Shown: positions 1 to 6,212, numbered from the stretch's first letter. The stretch is 7,529 nt of DNA from Planctomycetaceae bacterium (GCA_024642765.1 JAHEAM010000180.1:1-7529); one strand, 5' to 3'. Translations and numbers: made by a program. The notes: generated by a model not told the origin, from the letters alone.

Positions 1-126
1 AACCCGTCCGGAAACAAAACGAGTCGGTACTAAGAAAACTTCTAGCCCTAGCAGTCGTTTTAAGTCAAAGAATTCAGCGCCAAAACAGGTGCTCGAAAAC
101 CTAAGCGTTAGTCTTCCACCGTTAAG

Positions 127-151
127 AATACGAATTGGCAATTCGAGTATT
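127..151. repeat. AT-rich imperfect palindrome (possible terminator or operator)
   Basis: The outer arms AATAC (127-131) and GTATT (147-151) enclose the inner arms GAATT (132-136) and AATTC (140-144) around a GGC loop, with a 2-nt GA bulge on the right side. It would fold into a 10-bp bulged hairpin. On the plus strand the right arm runs into TTTTC, so it could terminate a gene entering from the left. It could equally be a regulatory dyad. The role is inferred; only the symmetry is seen. Confidence 0.35.
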
Positions 152-282
152 TTCTAAACGGTAACGAGAAGGTAACCCCCACGTGGCCATCCGACTCCCA
201 TGTTGCCGGTAGCCTTGTCAGCATAGCTTTGGCATTTATTCGAGATAGCCATTGCTTTGATGCATAGCTTTTCGTTGAAAGA

Positions 283-301
283 GGGGCTTTTAGAAGGCCC
301 C
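283..301 (-). terminator. Probable rpsT terminator hairpin
   Basis: GGGGC (283-287) and GCCCC (297-301) form a GC-rich stem that extends by one G-U and two A-U pairs to about 8 bp around a 3-nt loop. On the minus strand it lies about 85 nt past the rpsT stop and is followed by TCTTTC, a short imperfect U-tract. This is the best terminator candidate for rpsT. The U-tract is weak, so it could also act as a 3'-end stabiliser. Confidence 0.5.
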
Positions 302-329
302 AAATGCAGGGCCTCACGTCTCGACCGCA

Positions 330-407
330 TTCTGCTTCGCAGAATTACCTAAACCTATTTCTGCTTCGCAGTCTTGCCTACTTACCTATTTCTGCTTCGC
401 AGTCTTG
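330..407 (-). repeat. Three-copy repeat of the rpsT 3' end (CTGCGAAGCAG units)
   Basis: The 11-mer CTGCTTCGCAG occurs at 392-402 (inside the last rpsT codons), 361-371 and 332-342, at steps of 31 and 29 nt. The first two copies sit in a 24-nt perfect repeat: 384-407 equals 353-376, stop codon included. The third shares 13 nt (330-342) and is a perfect 7-bp inverted repeat with a 3-nt loop (329-345). On the transcribed strand each unit reads GCGAAGC, a sequence known to form an unusually stable mini-hairpin as DNA. The second and third copies are untranslated because they follow the rpsT TAG. A tandem duplication by slippage is the simplest origin. Confidence 0.85.
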
Positions 408-655
408 ATTGCGTGGCTCAAGCGAGATGTACGGCGACCAGCAGCGTTTTTGTGCAGAACGCTTTTTGAGCCCGCTTGGTTCAATCGCTTGCTGACAACC
501 TTCAATCGAGTCTCAGCTTCGTCAATATTGCCAGCTGAAACAGATTCCAAAACCTGACGTGAAAGTGTGCGAAGTTCACCTTTGATAGAGCGATTGCGAG
601 CCTGACGAACCTTGGCTTGCTTCATCCGTTTCTTGGCACTTTTGATATTTGGCAT
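386..655 (-). CDS. rpsT: 30S ribosomal protein S20
   Basis: S20 binds 16S rRNA directly in the 5' domain and helps early assembly of the small subunit. The 89-residue product matches the usual family length of about 85-90. It opens with MPNIKSAKKRMKQ, the hallmark S20 N-terminus (E. coli has MANIKSAKKR), and has the conserved lysine- and arginine-rich helices and the late motif LHKNAAGRRTSRL. The start is set by this N-terminus: the frame stays open 17 codons further upstream, but that extension is not part of the family. No clear Shine-Dalgarno precedes the ATG. A TAAAAT hexamer about 20 nt upstream could be a -10 box with a poorly spaced TTGAAG, too weak to list. The gene stands alone, 213 bp downstream of the alkD-like gene. 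Its last codons (TAKQK and stop) are copied into the 3' untranslated region. Confidence 0.96.
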   Translation of the reverse strand: MPNIKSAKKRMKQAKVRQARNRSIKGELRTLSRQVLESVSAGNIDEAETRLKVVSKRLNQAGSKSVLHKNAAGRRTSRLSHAIKTAKQK

Positions 656-740
656 GATTGACGATCGAAGTGTTATTTTACAAAAATCTATTTCGAACGG
701 CTTCAACCCAACGACTTGGCCGTCCTACGAGTGAAACAAT

Positions 741-792
741 ATCGGCATTTGAAGGCGTTTTGTCTAGGGCCAAACCAGCGAAAAATGCCGAT
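741..792. repeat. 10-bp perfect inverted repeat between alkD and rpsT
   Basis: ATCGGCATTT (741-750) and AAATGCCGAT (783-792) are exact reverse complements separated by 32 nt. The pair lies 77-128 nt past the stop of the alkD-like gene and 86 nt or more before the rpsT start. Read on the minus strand, the distal arm is followed by ATTGTTTC, too poor in U for a classic intrinsic terminator. It may be a terminator or a processing structure at the gene boundary, or an operator upstream of rpsT. The symmetry is certain; the function is not known. Confidence 0.4.
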
Positions 793-868
793 TTCAGGCC
801 GACATTTTGCAAAACTTGGCCTGGGGCCGCCAGCAAACGGGCAGATTGAGCCGATTCGCGGGCGTGTA

Positions 869-1615
869 CTATCGTTTCATGAAGATTTTCCGCATGAATT
901 CTGGGAGTTTTTCAATCGAATAGCGCAGCATGGTCCGCGGCATTTCTTTCGAGTGCGACTCTAAAAAGGATACGAGAACCTTAAGATCCCTTTGGCCTGC
1001 TTCACGAAGCATCCAGCCCGTCGCCTTGTGTATCAAGTCATGCTTATGACTCAAGAACTGCTCGCTCAACTTCAAAATATCACCGAATTCGCCCTGTTTG
1101 ATACAAGGCAACGTCGACACTACAGCCATTCGCTGCTCCCAGAGGTTTTTCGACTTCGCAAGTCGATAAAGGATTCTTCTCTCTTTTGGGTTTTCCAGGA
1201 CAAATATTCCCAGCGACTGGGGGGCAGATGTATCCACAAGATCCCAATTGTTAATGCCCTGAGTGTTTTGCAAATAAAACTGGATTAGCTCCTTTCGCGA
1301 TTTTTCATCGGCCCGGCCGAACTGCCACACGAAAATAAACAGCGCCGTCAACCGAACCTCATGCCATGGTGAATCGAGAGCCCGACTCATTTCCTTTTGA
1401 TTTAAGGTCCGGAAATTCCGCGCGACGTTGCGCTGATCCGGAACCATGACTCCCAAGAACCGATCGCCTTCGCCATATTCACCCGGCCCTGTCTTGAAAA
1501 ATCGCGGCAGAAACGCTGCCTTGTCAGGGCGAATGTGCTTCTTGAGCTCATCCAAAAGCCGACTCGCCGATCCGACCGTGTCGCCAGGTACTATTTTCAT
1601 CTTCGATTTTGCCAA
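869..1615 (-). CDS. alkD: DNA alkylation repair protein, AlkD-type glycosylase
   Basis: AlkD is a HEAT-like-repeat DNA glycosylase that excises positively charged alkylated bases such as N3- and N7-alkylpurines, starting base excision repair in the cytoplasm. The 248-residue product carries the family signature FFKTGPGEYGEGDRFLGV (residues 39-56). Every active-site residue I know from Bacillus cereus AlkD is present: Trp124 and Asp128 in NNWDLVD (equivalent to W109 and D113), Arg162 in WEQRMAVVST (R148), and Trp201 in HKATGWMLREAG (W187). The spacings agree to within one residue. The start is a TTG at 1613-1615 with AAGGA 8 nt upstream; an ATG five codons in (MKIVPGD) has no comparable site. 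The N-terminus is about 15 residues longer than in B. cereus. The gene is divergent from a DinB-family gene. An intact, active enzyme is very likely. Confidence 0.93.
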   Translation of the reverse strand: MAKSKMKIVPGDTVGSASRLLDELKKHIRPDKAAFLPRFFKTGPGEYGEGDRFLGVMVPDQRNVARNFRTLNQKEMSRALDSPWHEVRLTALFIFVWQFGRADEKSRKELIQFYLQNTQGINNWDLVDTSAPQSLGIFVLENPKERRILYRLAKSKNLWEQRMAVVSTLPCIKQGEFGDILKLSEQFLSHKHDLIHKATGWMLREAGQRDLKVLVSFLESHSKEMPRTMLRYSIEKLPEFMRKIFMKR

Positions 1616-1621
1616 TGTACA

Positions 1622-1629
1622 TTTCCTTT
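1622..1629 (-). promoter_or_regulatory. Ribosome binding site supporting the TTG start of alkD
   Basis: The minus strand reads AAAGGAAA here. The AAGGA core ends 8 nt before the TTG at 1613-1615. This spacing is the reason for choosing TTG over the ATG five codons downstream. An ATG immediately after the site is in another frame and gives no recognisable protein. Confidence 0.6.
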
Positions 1630-1634
1630 GTTAA

Positions 1635-1663
1635 CAGAACGTTTCTGCACCAAGGGGCCTTGG
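1635..1663. promoter_or_regulatory. Two adjacent palindromes upstream of alkD (candidate operators)
   Basis: CAGAA-CGT-TTCTG (1635-1647) and CCAAGG-GG-CCTTGG (1650-1663) are two perfect short inverted repeats separated by 2 bp. They sit 20-48 bp upstream of the alkD-like start, where a repressor would cover a promoter. Neither matches the LexA boxes I know (CTGT-N8-ACAG or GAAC-N4-GTTC). No convincing -35/-10 pair could be assigned next to them. Regulatory function is inferred only from symmetry and position. Confidence 0.35.
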
Positions 1664-1701
1664 CGATCCAATCGATCGCGAGTCGAATAAATTGATGTCT
1701 T

Positions 1702-1715
1702 AACAAAAATTTGTT
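1702..1715. promoter_or_regulatory. Palindrome upstream of the DinB-family gene (candidate operator)
   Basis: AACAAA-AA-TTTGTT is a perfect 6-2-6 inverted repeat, 45 bp before the DinB-family ATG. A TATTAA at 1730-1735 might be a -10 element, but no good -35 sits at the right distance. AT-rich symmetry of this size arises by chance fairly often, so the confidence is low. Confidence 0.25.
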
Positions 1716-1759
1716 TGCGGCGCGCTTCTTATTAAACGCTAAAAAAGGAATTGTAATCG

Positions 1760-2260
1760 ATGTCAACCATTATCGACGGGCTAATTTACGGCTGGAAGAA
1801 AAACCTTGATTACGGACAACGTTTGGTGGCCGATTTGTCGGAAGACCAAATGGTAGCGCAACCGGTGTGTGCGGGAACAGCGCCTGTGAATCATGCTGCC
1901 TGGGTGCTTTCGCACTTGAATGTCTATTTGCCAATTATCAGCTCCATCATCGACAAAAAGCCTTTTGATGATCCGAGGGAACATGAGTTTGGCATGTTGT
2001 CCAAACCTGAAATTGACCGCAATACTTACGCAGCCAAAGCGGATTTGATGGGCTCATTTGTTGCGGGACACGAGCGTGTCGCAACACAACTCGCAGCGGC
2101 CGACGATTCGATTTTCGAAAACGATGTCATGTTGCCTCGCTGGCAACCGGTAATGCCACGGGCTGGAATTGCTTTGCCGTATCTGATGCTACTGCACGAG
2201 AATCAACACTTTGGGCAAATCAGCGCTTGGCGACGCGTGCTCGGGCTGCCGAGCGTTTAG
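1760..2260 (+). CDS. DinB/YfiT-like four-helix-bundle protein
   Basis: This 166-residue product looks like a DinB-superfamily protein (DinB_2 type): a four-helix bundle that usually binds one divalent metal through three histidines. It is unrelated to DNA polymerase IV despite the name. The likely ligands are His52 in the motif WVLSHLNVY, and His146 and His150 in LLHENQHFGQISAWRR near the C-terminus. The terminal pattern HxxxHxGQxxxxRRxxG(L)P is typical. Some relatives are thiol-dependent transferases, others are DNA-damage-induced proteins of unknown activity; nothing here fixes a substrate. The length is usual for the family. The ATG has AAGGAA 9 nt upstream. It is divergent from the alkD-like gene and could share a stress-responsive control region with it, which is inference. 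It ends 64 bp before the convergent oxidoreductase. Confidence 0.85.
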   Translation: MSTIIDGLIYGWKKNLDYGQRLVADLSEDQMVAQPVCAGTAPVNHAAWVLSHLNVYLPIISSIIDKKPFDDPREHEFGMLSKPEIDRNTYAAKADLMGSFVAGHERVATQLAAADDSIFENDVMLPRWQPVMPRAGIALPYLMLLHENQHFGQISAWRRVLGLPSV

Positions 2261-2280
2261 TTGAACCTCCACCAAACTAG

Positions 2281-2296
2281 CGGGTCGACTAGCCCG
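2281..2296. terminator. Weak hairpin between convergent genes
   Basis: CGGG (2281-2284) can pair with CCCG (2293-2296), and an alternative fold pairs CTAG (2277-2280) with CTAG (2289-2292). It sits in the 64-bp gap where the DinB-family and oxidoreductase genes converge, so a bidirectional terminator is expected there. No U-tract follows on either strand and the stem is short, so this is only a candidate. Confidence 0.22.
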
Positions 2297-2324
2297 AAAC
2301 TGCACGAATAAATCAACGGAAAGA

Positions 2325-3665
2325 CTAAACCGTGGTGTTTAACCCGACAACCTCGAATCCTTTCCGATATTCCTTCGAAACGAATTGCTGAGCTCGCTCA
2401 TTATTTTTCGCGATTAGGTTTGCTGCGTCCCATTCAATATCGCTTCCGCTACGATAGGCAACGATTCCCAACAGTACAGTCTCTGTTAGACGCGCCGCAT
2501 AGTCGAAATTGCAACTGGTTGGTGAACCGGTTTTGCAGGCGTTAACCCATTCGTTCCAATGTCCAACGGACGCTTCGATCGTAGGTTCGGGAGCTTTAAA
2601 TCCTTCAAATTGTCCCGTTGGCAACAGGTGCCGGCGACCATAGTCAGCCGCTAACATTCCCTTGTCACCAACAAACAATGCACCGATTCCCCACTCAGCC
2701 AAAGACTTTCCATCCGCGTCGTTCGTTTGCTTTACAAAGTCAAAATTCTCTCCACCATCGGCCCAATGAAAATCAACTTTTGTGCCATCGGACATCGGAA
2801 ACTCGTATTGGGCACGGCACCATTTAGGAGCACCATCGGGATGACGATCAGGGCCCTCGCAACGTATGCGTGAAGGATGCTGCAAATTGAGAGCCCAATA
2901 CGGCAAGTCCATGATATGACAAGCCATATCGCCAAACGTACCCGAACCAAAGTCCCAAAAGCGTCGCCAATCGGCAGGATGAATTTGAGGATAGTAGGGC
3001 CGATCCATGGCTGGGCCCAACCATAAATTCCAATCGAGATTTTGCGGTTGAGCGTGAATGCCTTTTTGAAAGCGACCATCCGACCAACCTTTGTTGCACC
3101 AGGTATAAACTTTGTTAACCTTACCGATCGCACCTCCCTGAATGAGTTCTACCACTCGGCGATAGTTGTCGCCTGCGTGAATTTGAATTCCCATTTGTGT
3201 CGCGACTTTTTTCGATGCGGCCAATTGCGAAATGGCACGAGCCTCGGCGACAGTATGCGTAAGCGGTTTCTCACAATAAACATGCTTGCCTAAATCCAAG
3301 GCAATCGAAGTCACGGGAGCATGCGTGTGGTCGGCCGTCGATACGACAACGGCATCGATACTTTCCGACATCTCATCGAACATTTTTCGGAAGTCTCGAA
3401 ACTTGCGAACACCCGAAAATTCGGCAGCAGAACTATTTAAGAAATTCTCGTCGACATCGCAAAAGGCAACCCAGTCTTGTCCCTTGAGCTCGTCGATGTT
3501 GTGTTTGCCTTTGTTGGCAACACCAACGGCCGCCAAATTCAAACGTTCGTTGGGTGACCGCGATGGCCTTGCCCAACCATTGCCAGCGTACAGGACCGCA
3601 GCAAGCCCGGCAGATATCTGTACGGAAGAATTTAAAAACTGTCGACGTGAGAATTTCTGTATCAC
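2325..3665 (-). CDS. Tat-exported Gfo/Idh/MocA family oxidoreductase
   Basis: This is a probable NAD(P)-dependent dehydrogenase acting on a sugar or polyol, exported folded with its cofactor by the Tat pathway. The 446-residue product opens with a twin-arginine signal, FSRRQFLNS (residues 5-13), followed by a hydrophobic stretch (about 14-31). The Rossmann fold then starts with LAAVGVANKG (44-53), a variant of GxGxxG. Residues 131-135 are CEKPL, the family's conserved EKP motif. The C-terminal domain carries WRRFWDFGSGTFGDMACHIMD (from 233), typical of the planctomycete subgroup. The start is GTG, preceded by GGAG 7 nt upstream. Planctomycetes hold many paralogues of this type; the substrate cannot be told from the sequence. 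The gene is alone, convergent with the DinB-family gene and divergent from the superoxide dismutase. No truncation or missing segment is seen. Confidence 0.93.
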   Translation of the reverse strand: MIQKFSRRQFLNSSVQISAGLAAVLYAGNGWARPSRSPNERLNLAAVGVANKGKHNIDELKGQDWVAFCDVDENFLNSSAAEFSGVRKFRDFRKMFDEMSESIDAVVVSTADHTHAPVTSIALDLGKHVYCEKPLTHTVAEARAISQLAASKKVATQMGIQIHAGDNYRRVVELIQGGAIGKVNKVYTWCNKGWSDGRFQKGIHAQPQNLDWNLWLGPAMDRPYYPQIHPADWRRFWDFGSGTFGDMACHIMDLPYWALNLQHPSRIRCEGPDRHPDGAPKWCRAQYEFPMSDGTKVDFHWADGGENFDFVKQTNDADGKSLAEWGIGALFVGDKGMLAADYGRRHLLPTGQFEGFKAPEPTIEASVGHWNEWVNACKTGSPTSCNFDYAARLTETVLLGIVAYRSGSDIEWDAANLIAKNNERAQQFVSKEYRKGFEVVGLNTTV

Positions 3666-3672
3666 TAGAGAT

Positions 3673-3676
3673 CTCC
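3673..3676 (-). promoter_or_regulatory. Ribosome binding site fixing the GTG start of the oxidoreductase
   Basis: The minus strand reads GGAG, 7 nt before the GTG at 3663-3665. The twin-arginine motif follows six residues later, so this start gives a normal Tat signal peptide. Confidence 0.65.
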
Positions 3677-3876
3677 AATTTCGATTTGGCCTTCGGCAAC
3701 GCGTTAACTACCGGCATTCGGTTAGCTCCATTCTATTTGAATGAAAAACAAAATGTGAGCAGGCAAAACGATATCGCTGTTTTTTTCGATTTCTATCTCC
3801 TCAGTATCCAGACCGACAAATGCCTTCGCTGGAAAACTGTTACAATCTTGAGAACGTACAGAAACAAGAGATATTG

Positions 3877-3896
3877 AGTGACAGCCGTTGGTCACT
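3877..3896. promoter_or_regulatory. Inverted repeat AGTGAC-N8-GTCACT upstream of the superoxide dismutase
   Basis: Two perfect 6-bp arms (3877-3882 and 3891-3896) flank an 8-bp spacer. A 20-bp dyad with half-sites 14 bp apart centre to centre suits a dimeric winged-helix or helix-turn-helix regulator. It lies 70 bp before the dismutase ATG. It does not match the Fur, OxyR or SoxR sites I know. Function is inferred. Confidence 0.35.
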
Positions 3897-3952
3897 TGTG
3901 CTTTCTCAAAATCGATTGGCGTTAGGGTCATTCGAAATAATCCGTTTTCCTC

Positions 3953-3958
3953 AAGGAG
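3953..3958 (+). promoter_or_regulatory. Strong ribosome binding site of the superoxide dismutase
   Basis: AAGGAG lies 7 nt before the ATG at 3966. It decides the start: the frame stays open 26 codons upstream to a GTG, but that longer form would bury the twin-arginine motif inside the protein. Confidence 0.8.
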
Positions 3959-3965
3959 ACACAAA

Positions 3966-4670
3966 ATGATTACGCGACGAAACATGATGGTTGGTGTAGC
4001 TGCTGGTGGTGCAACACTGGCATTGGCCAAGTTTTCATTGGCAGGTGTCCGAGTCGATATGACACTTCCTGAATTGCCTTACGGATACGATGCCCTTGAG
4101 CCGCATATCGATTCAGAGACGATGAAGATACATCACGACAAACATCACGCCGGCTACGTCGCCAAACTGAACGCGGCCCTCAATGACAGCGCACCTGATT
4201 GGCAAAAGAAACCGATCGAGGAAATCGTCGCAAACTACAAAGAACTTCCTGAGGCGATCCAAACAGCCGTCCGCAACAACGGTGGTGGTCATTTCAATCA
4301 CAGTCTGTTCTGGACAATGATGGCCCCTGCAGGCAAAACAGGTAAACCAAGTGACGCGGTTACCAAAGCAATCAACGACGGTTTCGGCAGCATGGACGAA
4401 TTCAAGAAACAATTTACCGCCAAAGCCGCCGGGCAATTCGGCAGCGGTTGGGGTTGGCTCGTGATGGACGCAAACAGGAAGTTTTCATGTGTGGGAACTG
4501 CCAACCAAGACAATCCGGTCAATAACGGTCTGGTTCCGCTTCTCGGCATCGATGTCTGGGAGCATGCCTACTATCTCAAGTACCAAAACAAACGTGCGGA
4601 TTACATTACGGCTTGGTTCAATGTCGTCAATTGGAATCGCGTGAATGAGTTGTTTGTTTCTGCGAAGTAG
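3966..4670 (+). CDS. sodA: Tat-signal Fe/Mn-family superoxide dismutase
   Basis: The enzyme disproportionates superoxide to oxygen and hydrogen peroxide. The 234-residue product begins MITRRNMMVGVAAGGATLAL, a short twin-arginine leader, so it is probably exported or anchored outside the cytoplasm; no clear cleavage site follows. The mature part starts LPELPYGYDALEPHID. The metal ligands, by alignment with E. coli MnSOD, are His56 (MKIHHDKHH), His112 (GGHFNHSLFW), Asp196 and His200 (DVWEHAYYL). Gly108 and Gln181 (ANQDNP) occupy the positions that mark manganese enzymes, so Mn is the likelier metal, though cambialistic use cannot be excluded. Apart from the leader the length is normal. The gene stands alone behind a strong AAGGAG. 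The symbol follows the Mn-type residues; sodB-style naming is also used for such proteins. Confidence 0.95.
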   Translation: MITRRNMMVGVAAGGATLALAKFSLAGVRVDMTLPELPYGYDALEPHIDSETMKIHHDKHHAGYVAKLNAALNDSAPDWQKKPIEEIVANYKELPEAIQTAVRNNGGGHFNHSLFWTMMAPAGKTGKPSDAVTKAINDGFGSMDEFKKQFTAKAAGQFGSGWGWLVMDANRKFSCVGTANQDNPVNNGLVPLLGIDVWEHAYYLKYQNKRADYITAWFNVVNWNRVNELFVSAK

Positions 4671-4772
4671 TGGCCAAAGAGCCGATGCCAGTTAGAAGCC
4701 AAGAAAATAATTGAATGATTTTGTGTACCGGGTGCTGCTGCCGATCAAATCAGAACACCTGTTGCAAACACA

Positions 4773-4787
4773 CAAGTTTCCAACTTG
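4773..4787. repeat. Short perfect inverted repeat between the dismutase and MFS genes
   Basis: CAAGTT-TCC-AACTTG is a 6-bp stem with a 3-nt loop, roughly midway in the 264-bp gap. A second small hairpin, CGTTG-AAAA-CAACG, lies at 4837-4850. Neither is followed by a T-tract, so they are poor terminators. They could be regulatory or incidental. A 62-codon cysteine-rich frame in the same gap (4715-4903) lacks a ribosome binding site and is not accepted as a gene. Confidence 0.25.
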
Positions 4788-4934
4788 GAGCATACATACT
4801 GGAATCGTTGGCAATCAAAAACCGACGGCGCCCCCGCGTTGAAAACAACGACACTGTAATCCTCGCGGTTCTAATCGACGAGTGCAGGTTGCAGGTGCTT
4901 TAGACGCAAATAATGGCGGCGAAGGAAGTAAGGA

Positions 4935-6212
4935 ATGCTTTTCAGATTCTGCCTATACGGTTTCCTGAAAAACCAAAGGTATTTCGAGCCATTCATGCTG
5001 CTCGCCTTTTTGGATCGAGGCTTAACTTTTTTTCAAATTGGCGTATTGGTATCGGTACGCGAACTCACGACGAACTTTCTTGAAATTCCAACTGGAGCGG
5101 TCGCTGACGGCTGGAGTCGCCGCCTCAGCATGATTGTTTCGTTTGTCGCTTACATTGCCAGTTTCGTGATGCTGGCTTTTGCAACAAATTTCTATTTTCT
5201 TTGCGGTGCAATGATGGTTTTCGCAATTGGCGACAGCTTTCGAACCGGCACGCACAAGTCCATGATTTTTGAATGGCTGCGAATCAAAGATCGCACCTCA
5301 GAGCGCACTGAAATTTATGGTTACACGCGTAGTTGGAGCCAAATTGGTTCGGCAGTGTCCGGCGTGATTGCGGCGGCCTGCGTCTTAGCAACTCAAAACT
5401 ACCAACTCATTTTTTTGTTCGCAACAATCCCTTATATTGCCAACATCATCAACTTCTTGGGTTATCCATCGGAGCTAGACGGCAAACATGAACGCAGCAG
5501 CAACTTGCAAAAGTCTATCCAATTGGCATTTGGTTCACTGCGCAAAGCAGTAGCTGCACGACGATTGCGGCGACTCATGTTGGAATCGATGGGATGGGAG
5601 GGCTATGTGACGGCGACGAAAGACTATTTACAAGCGGCAGTGTTGGCCTTGGCCGTCTCGTTTTTTTTGCACACAACACCAGAACTTTCACGTGAGGACG
5701 AAAGTCAAACGATTTGGCAAACGGCGCTGTTGGTTGGCATTCTCTATCCCGTCATGTTTTTACTATCGAGTTACGCAAGTCGCAATGCACATCGAATTGA
5801 AAAACGCCTTGGCTCGCCAGACGCCGCTTCGCATTTTTTGTGAGGAGCTCAGGGGGCCCTATTTCTCGTCCTGACTGCCAGCGATTTATTGGGCTGGGCT
5901 GCCGTCGTCGTTTTCGTTTTTCTGTGCTTAACAGTTCTATTGAACATTTGGCGTCCAATACTGATCAGTCGTTTTGATGACGCCGCCGAAGCAGCGGAAG
6001 GTGCCACAATTCTATCGATCGAAAGCCAAGCTCAAGGTCTTGCGACTTTCGTGAGCGCCCCTCTGATCGGCCTGGCCATTGACTGGACCCGCAGCCCCGA
6101 AATCCCCGGCCTCTTTTGGCCAATCGGCGCCATCGGAGTCGTAATCTGCCTTTGCTCCTTGGCACTTCACAAAGATCCAGCGGGTGATGAATTCAAAAGC
6201 AGTTACAGCTAG
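4935..6212 (+). pseudogene. MFS transporter interrupted by an in-frame TGA
   Basis: A 12-helix major facilitator family permease of the inner membrane, substrate unknown. Codons 1-302 give the N-terminal half and beyond: FLKNQRYFEPF near the start, several hydrophobic helices, and an MFS motif A-like loop GAVADGWSRR (54-63) between helices 2 and 3. GYTRSWSQIGSA (129-140) and SYASRNAHRI (279-288) follow. Codon 303 is TGA (5841-5843). The same frame then continues as GAQGALFLVLTASDLLGWAA with further helices and the conserved segments NIWRPILISRFDD and ATILSIESQAQGL, ending at TAG (6210-6212). The total is 425 residues, normal for MFS. GAAGGA lies 8 nt before the ATG. Without readthrough the product would lack about the last five helices and probably be inactive. 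A sequencing error or a recent nonsense mutation is likely, because the rest is intact. Confidence 0.85.
5841..5843 (+). other. In-frame TGA stop inside the MFS gene
   Basis: The TGA lies between codons for SHFL and GAQGALF, with no frame change on either side. Changing the last base back to G gives Trp, which suits a residue at the start of a membrane helix. Two genes at the right end of the window stop at TGA where their families should end, so TGA is read as stop in this genome. A paired homopolymer error is an alternative: one T too many at 5834-5839 and one G too few at 5852-5856 would give SHFCEELRGALF. Confidence 0.8.

Larger units (their letters stand above)
1..330. other. Stretch without a convincing gene, left of rpsT
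   Basis: No supported gene is seen here. A plus-strand frame is open from base 2 to a TAA at 155-157 (51 codons, rich in Ser, Lys and Pro). It could be the tail of a gene that begins before the window, but an open frame this short at an edge is expected by chance. A 69-codon GTG-started minus frame (108-317) has no ribosome binding site or recognisable motif and overlaps the probable rpsT terminator. What the stretch does hold is the dyad at 127-151 and the hairpin at 283-301. No tRNA-like T-arm was found on either strand. Confidence 0.5.
3666..3965. other. 300-bp divergent intergenic region
   Basis: The region lies between the oxidoreductase (minus) and superoxide dismutase (plus) starts and should hold both promoters. 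Open frames across it have no ribosome binding sites or recognisable motifs and are taken as noise. Seen here are a GGAG site for the oxidoreductase, an inverted repeat at 3877-3896, and a strong AAGGAG site for the dismutase. A T7 run (3780-3786) follows only a weak A/T stem and has no gene upstream of it. No consensus -35/-10 pair could be assigned with confidence in either direction. Confidence 0.5.

Noticed and set aside
2..157. Possible C-terminal end of a plus-strand gene entering from the left (51 open codons)
   Set aside because: It has low-complexity Ser/Lys/Pro content and no recognisable motif. An open edge frame of this length is likely by chance among six frames.
108..317. 69-codon minus-strand frame with a GTG start
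   Set aside because: No ribosome binding site or motif, and it runs through the probable rpsT terminator hairpin.
332..402. CRISPR-like array
   Set aside because: The repeat is only 11-24 nt, the three copies decay quickly, one lies inside rpsT, and the intervening bases are partly repeats themselves; no cas genes are present.
1548..1766. Minus-strand frame crossing the alkD start and the divergent gap
   Set aside because: It overlaps the AlkD N-terminal coding region in another frame and has no domain; its internal ATG just after the alkD Shine-Dalgarno gives no recognisable protein.
3767..3786. Terminator-like A/T stem around GATATC followed by seven Ts
   Set aside because: The stem is essentially A-T only and no plus-strand gene ends upstream of it.
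4715..4903. 62-codon cysteine-rich plus-strand frame between the dismutase and MFS genes
   Set aside because: The Cys cluster near the N-terminus is eye-catching, but there is no Shine-Dalgarno, no recognisable family, and the rest of the frame looks random.
5841..5880. Selenocysteine or programmed recoding at the MFS TGA
   Set aside because: No convincing SECIS-type hairpin follows the TGA, MFS transporters are not known selenoproteins, and TGA acts as a normal stop in two genes nearby. A point mutation or sequencing error is simpler.
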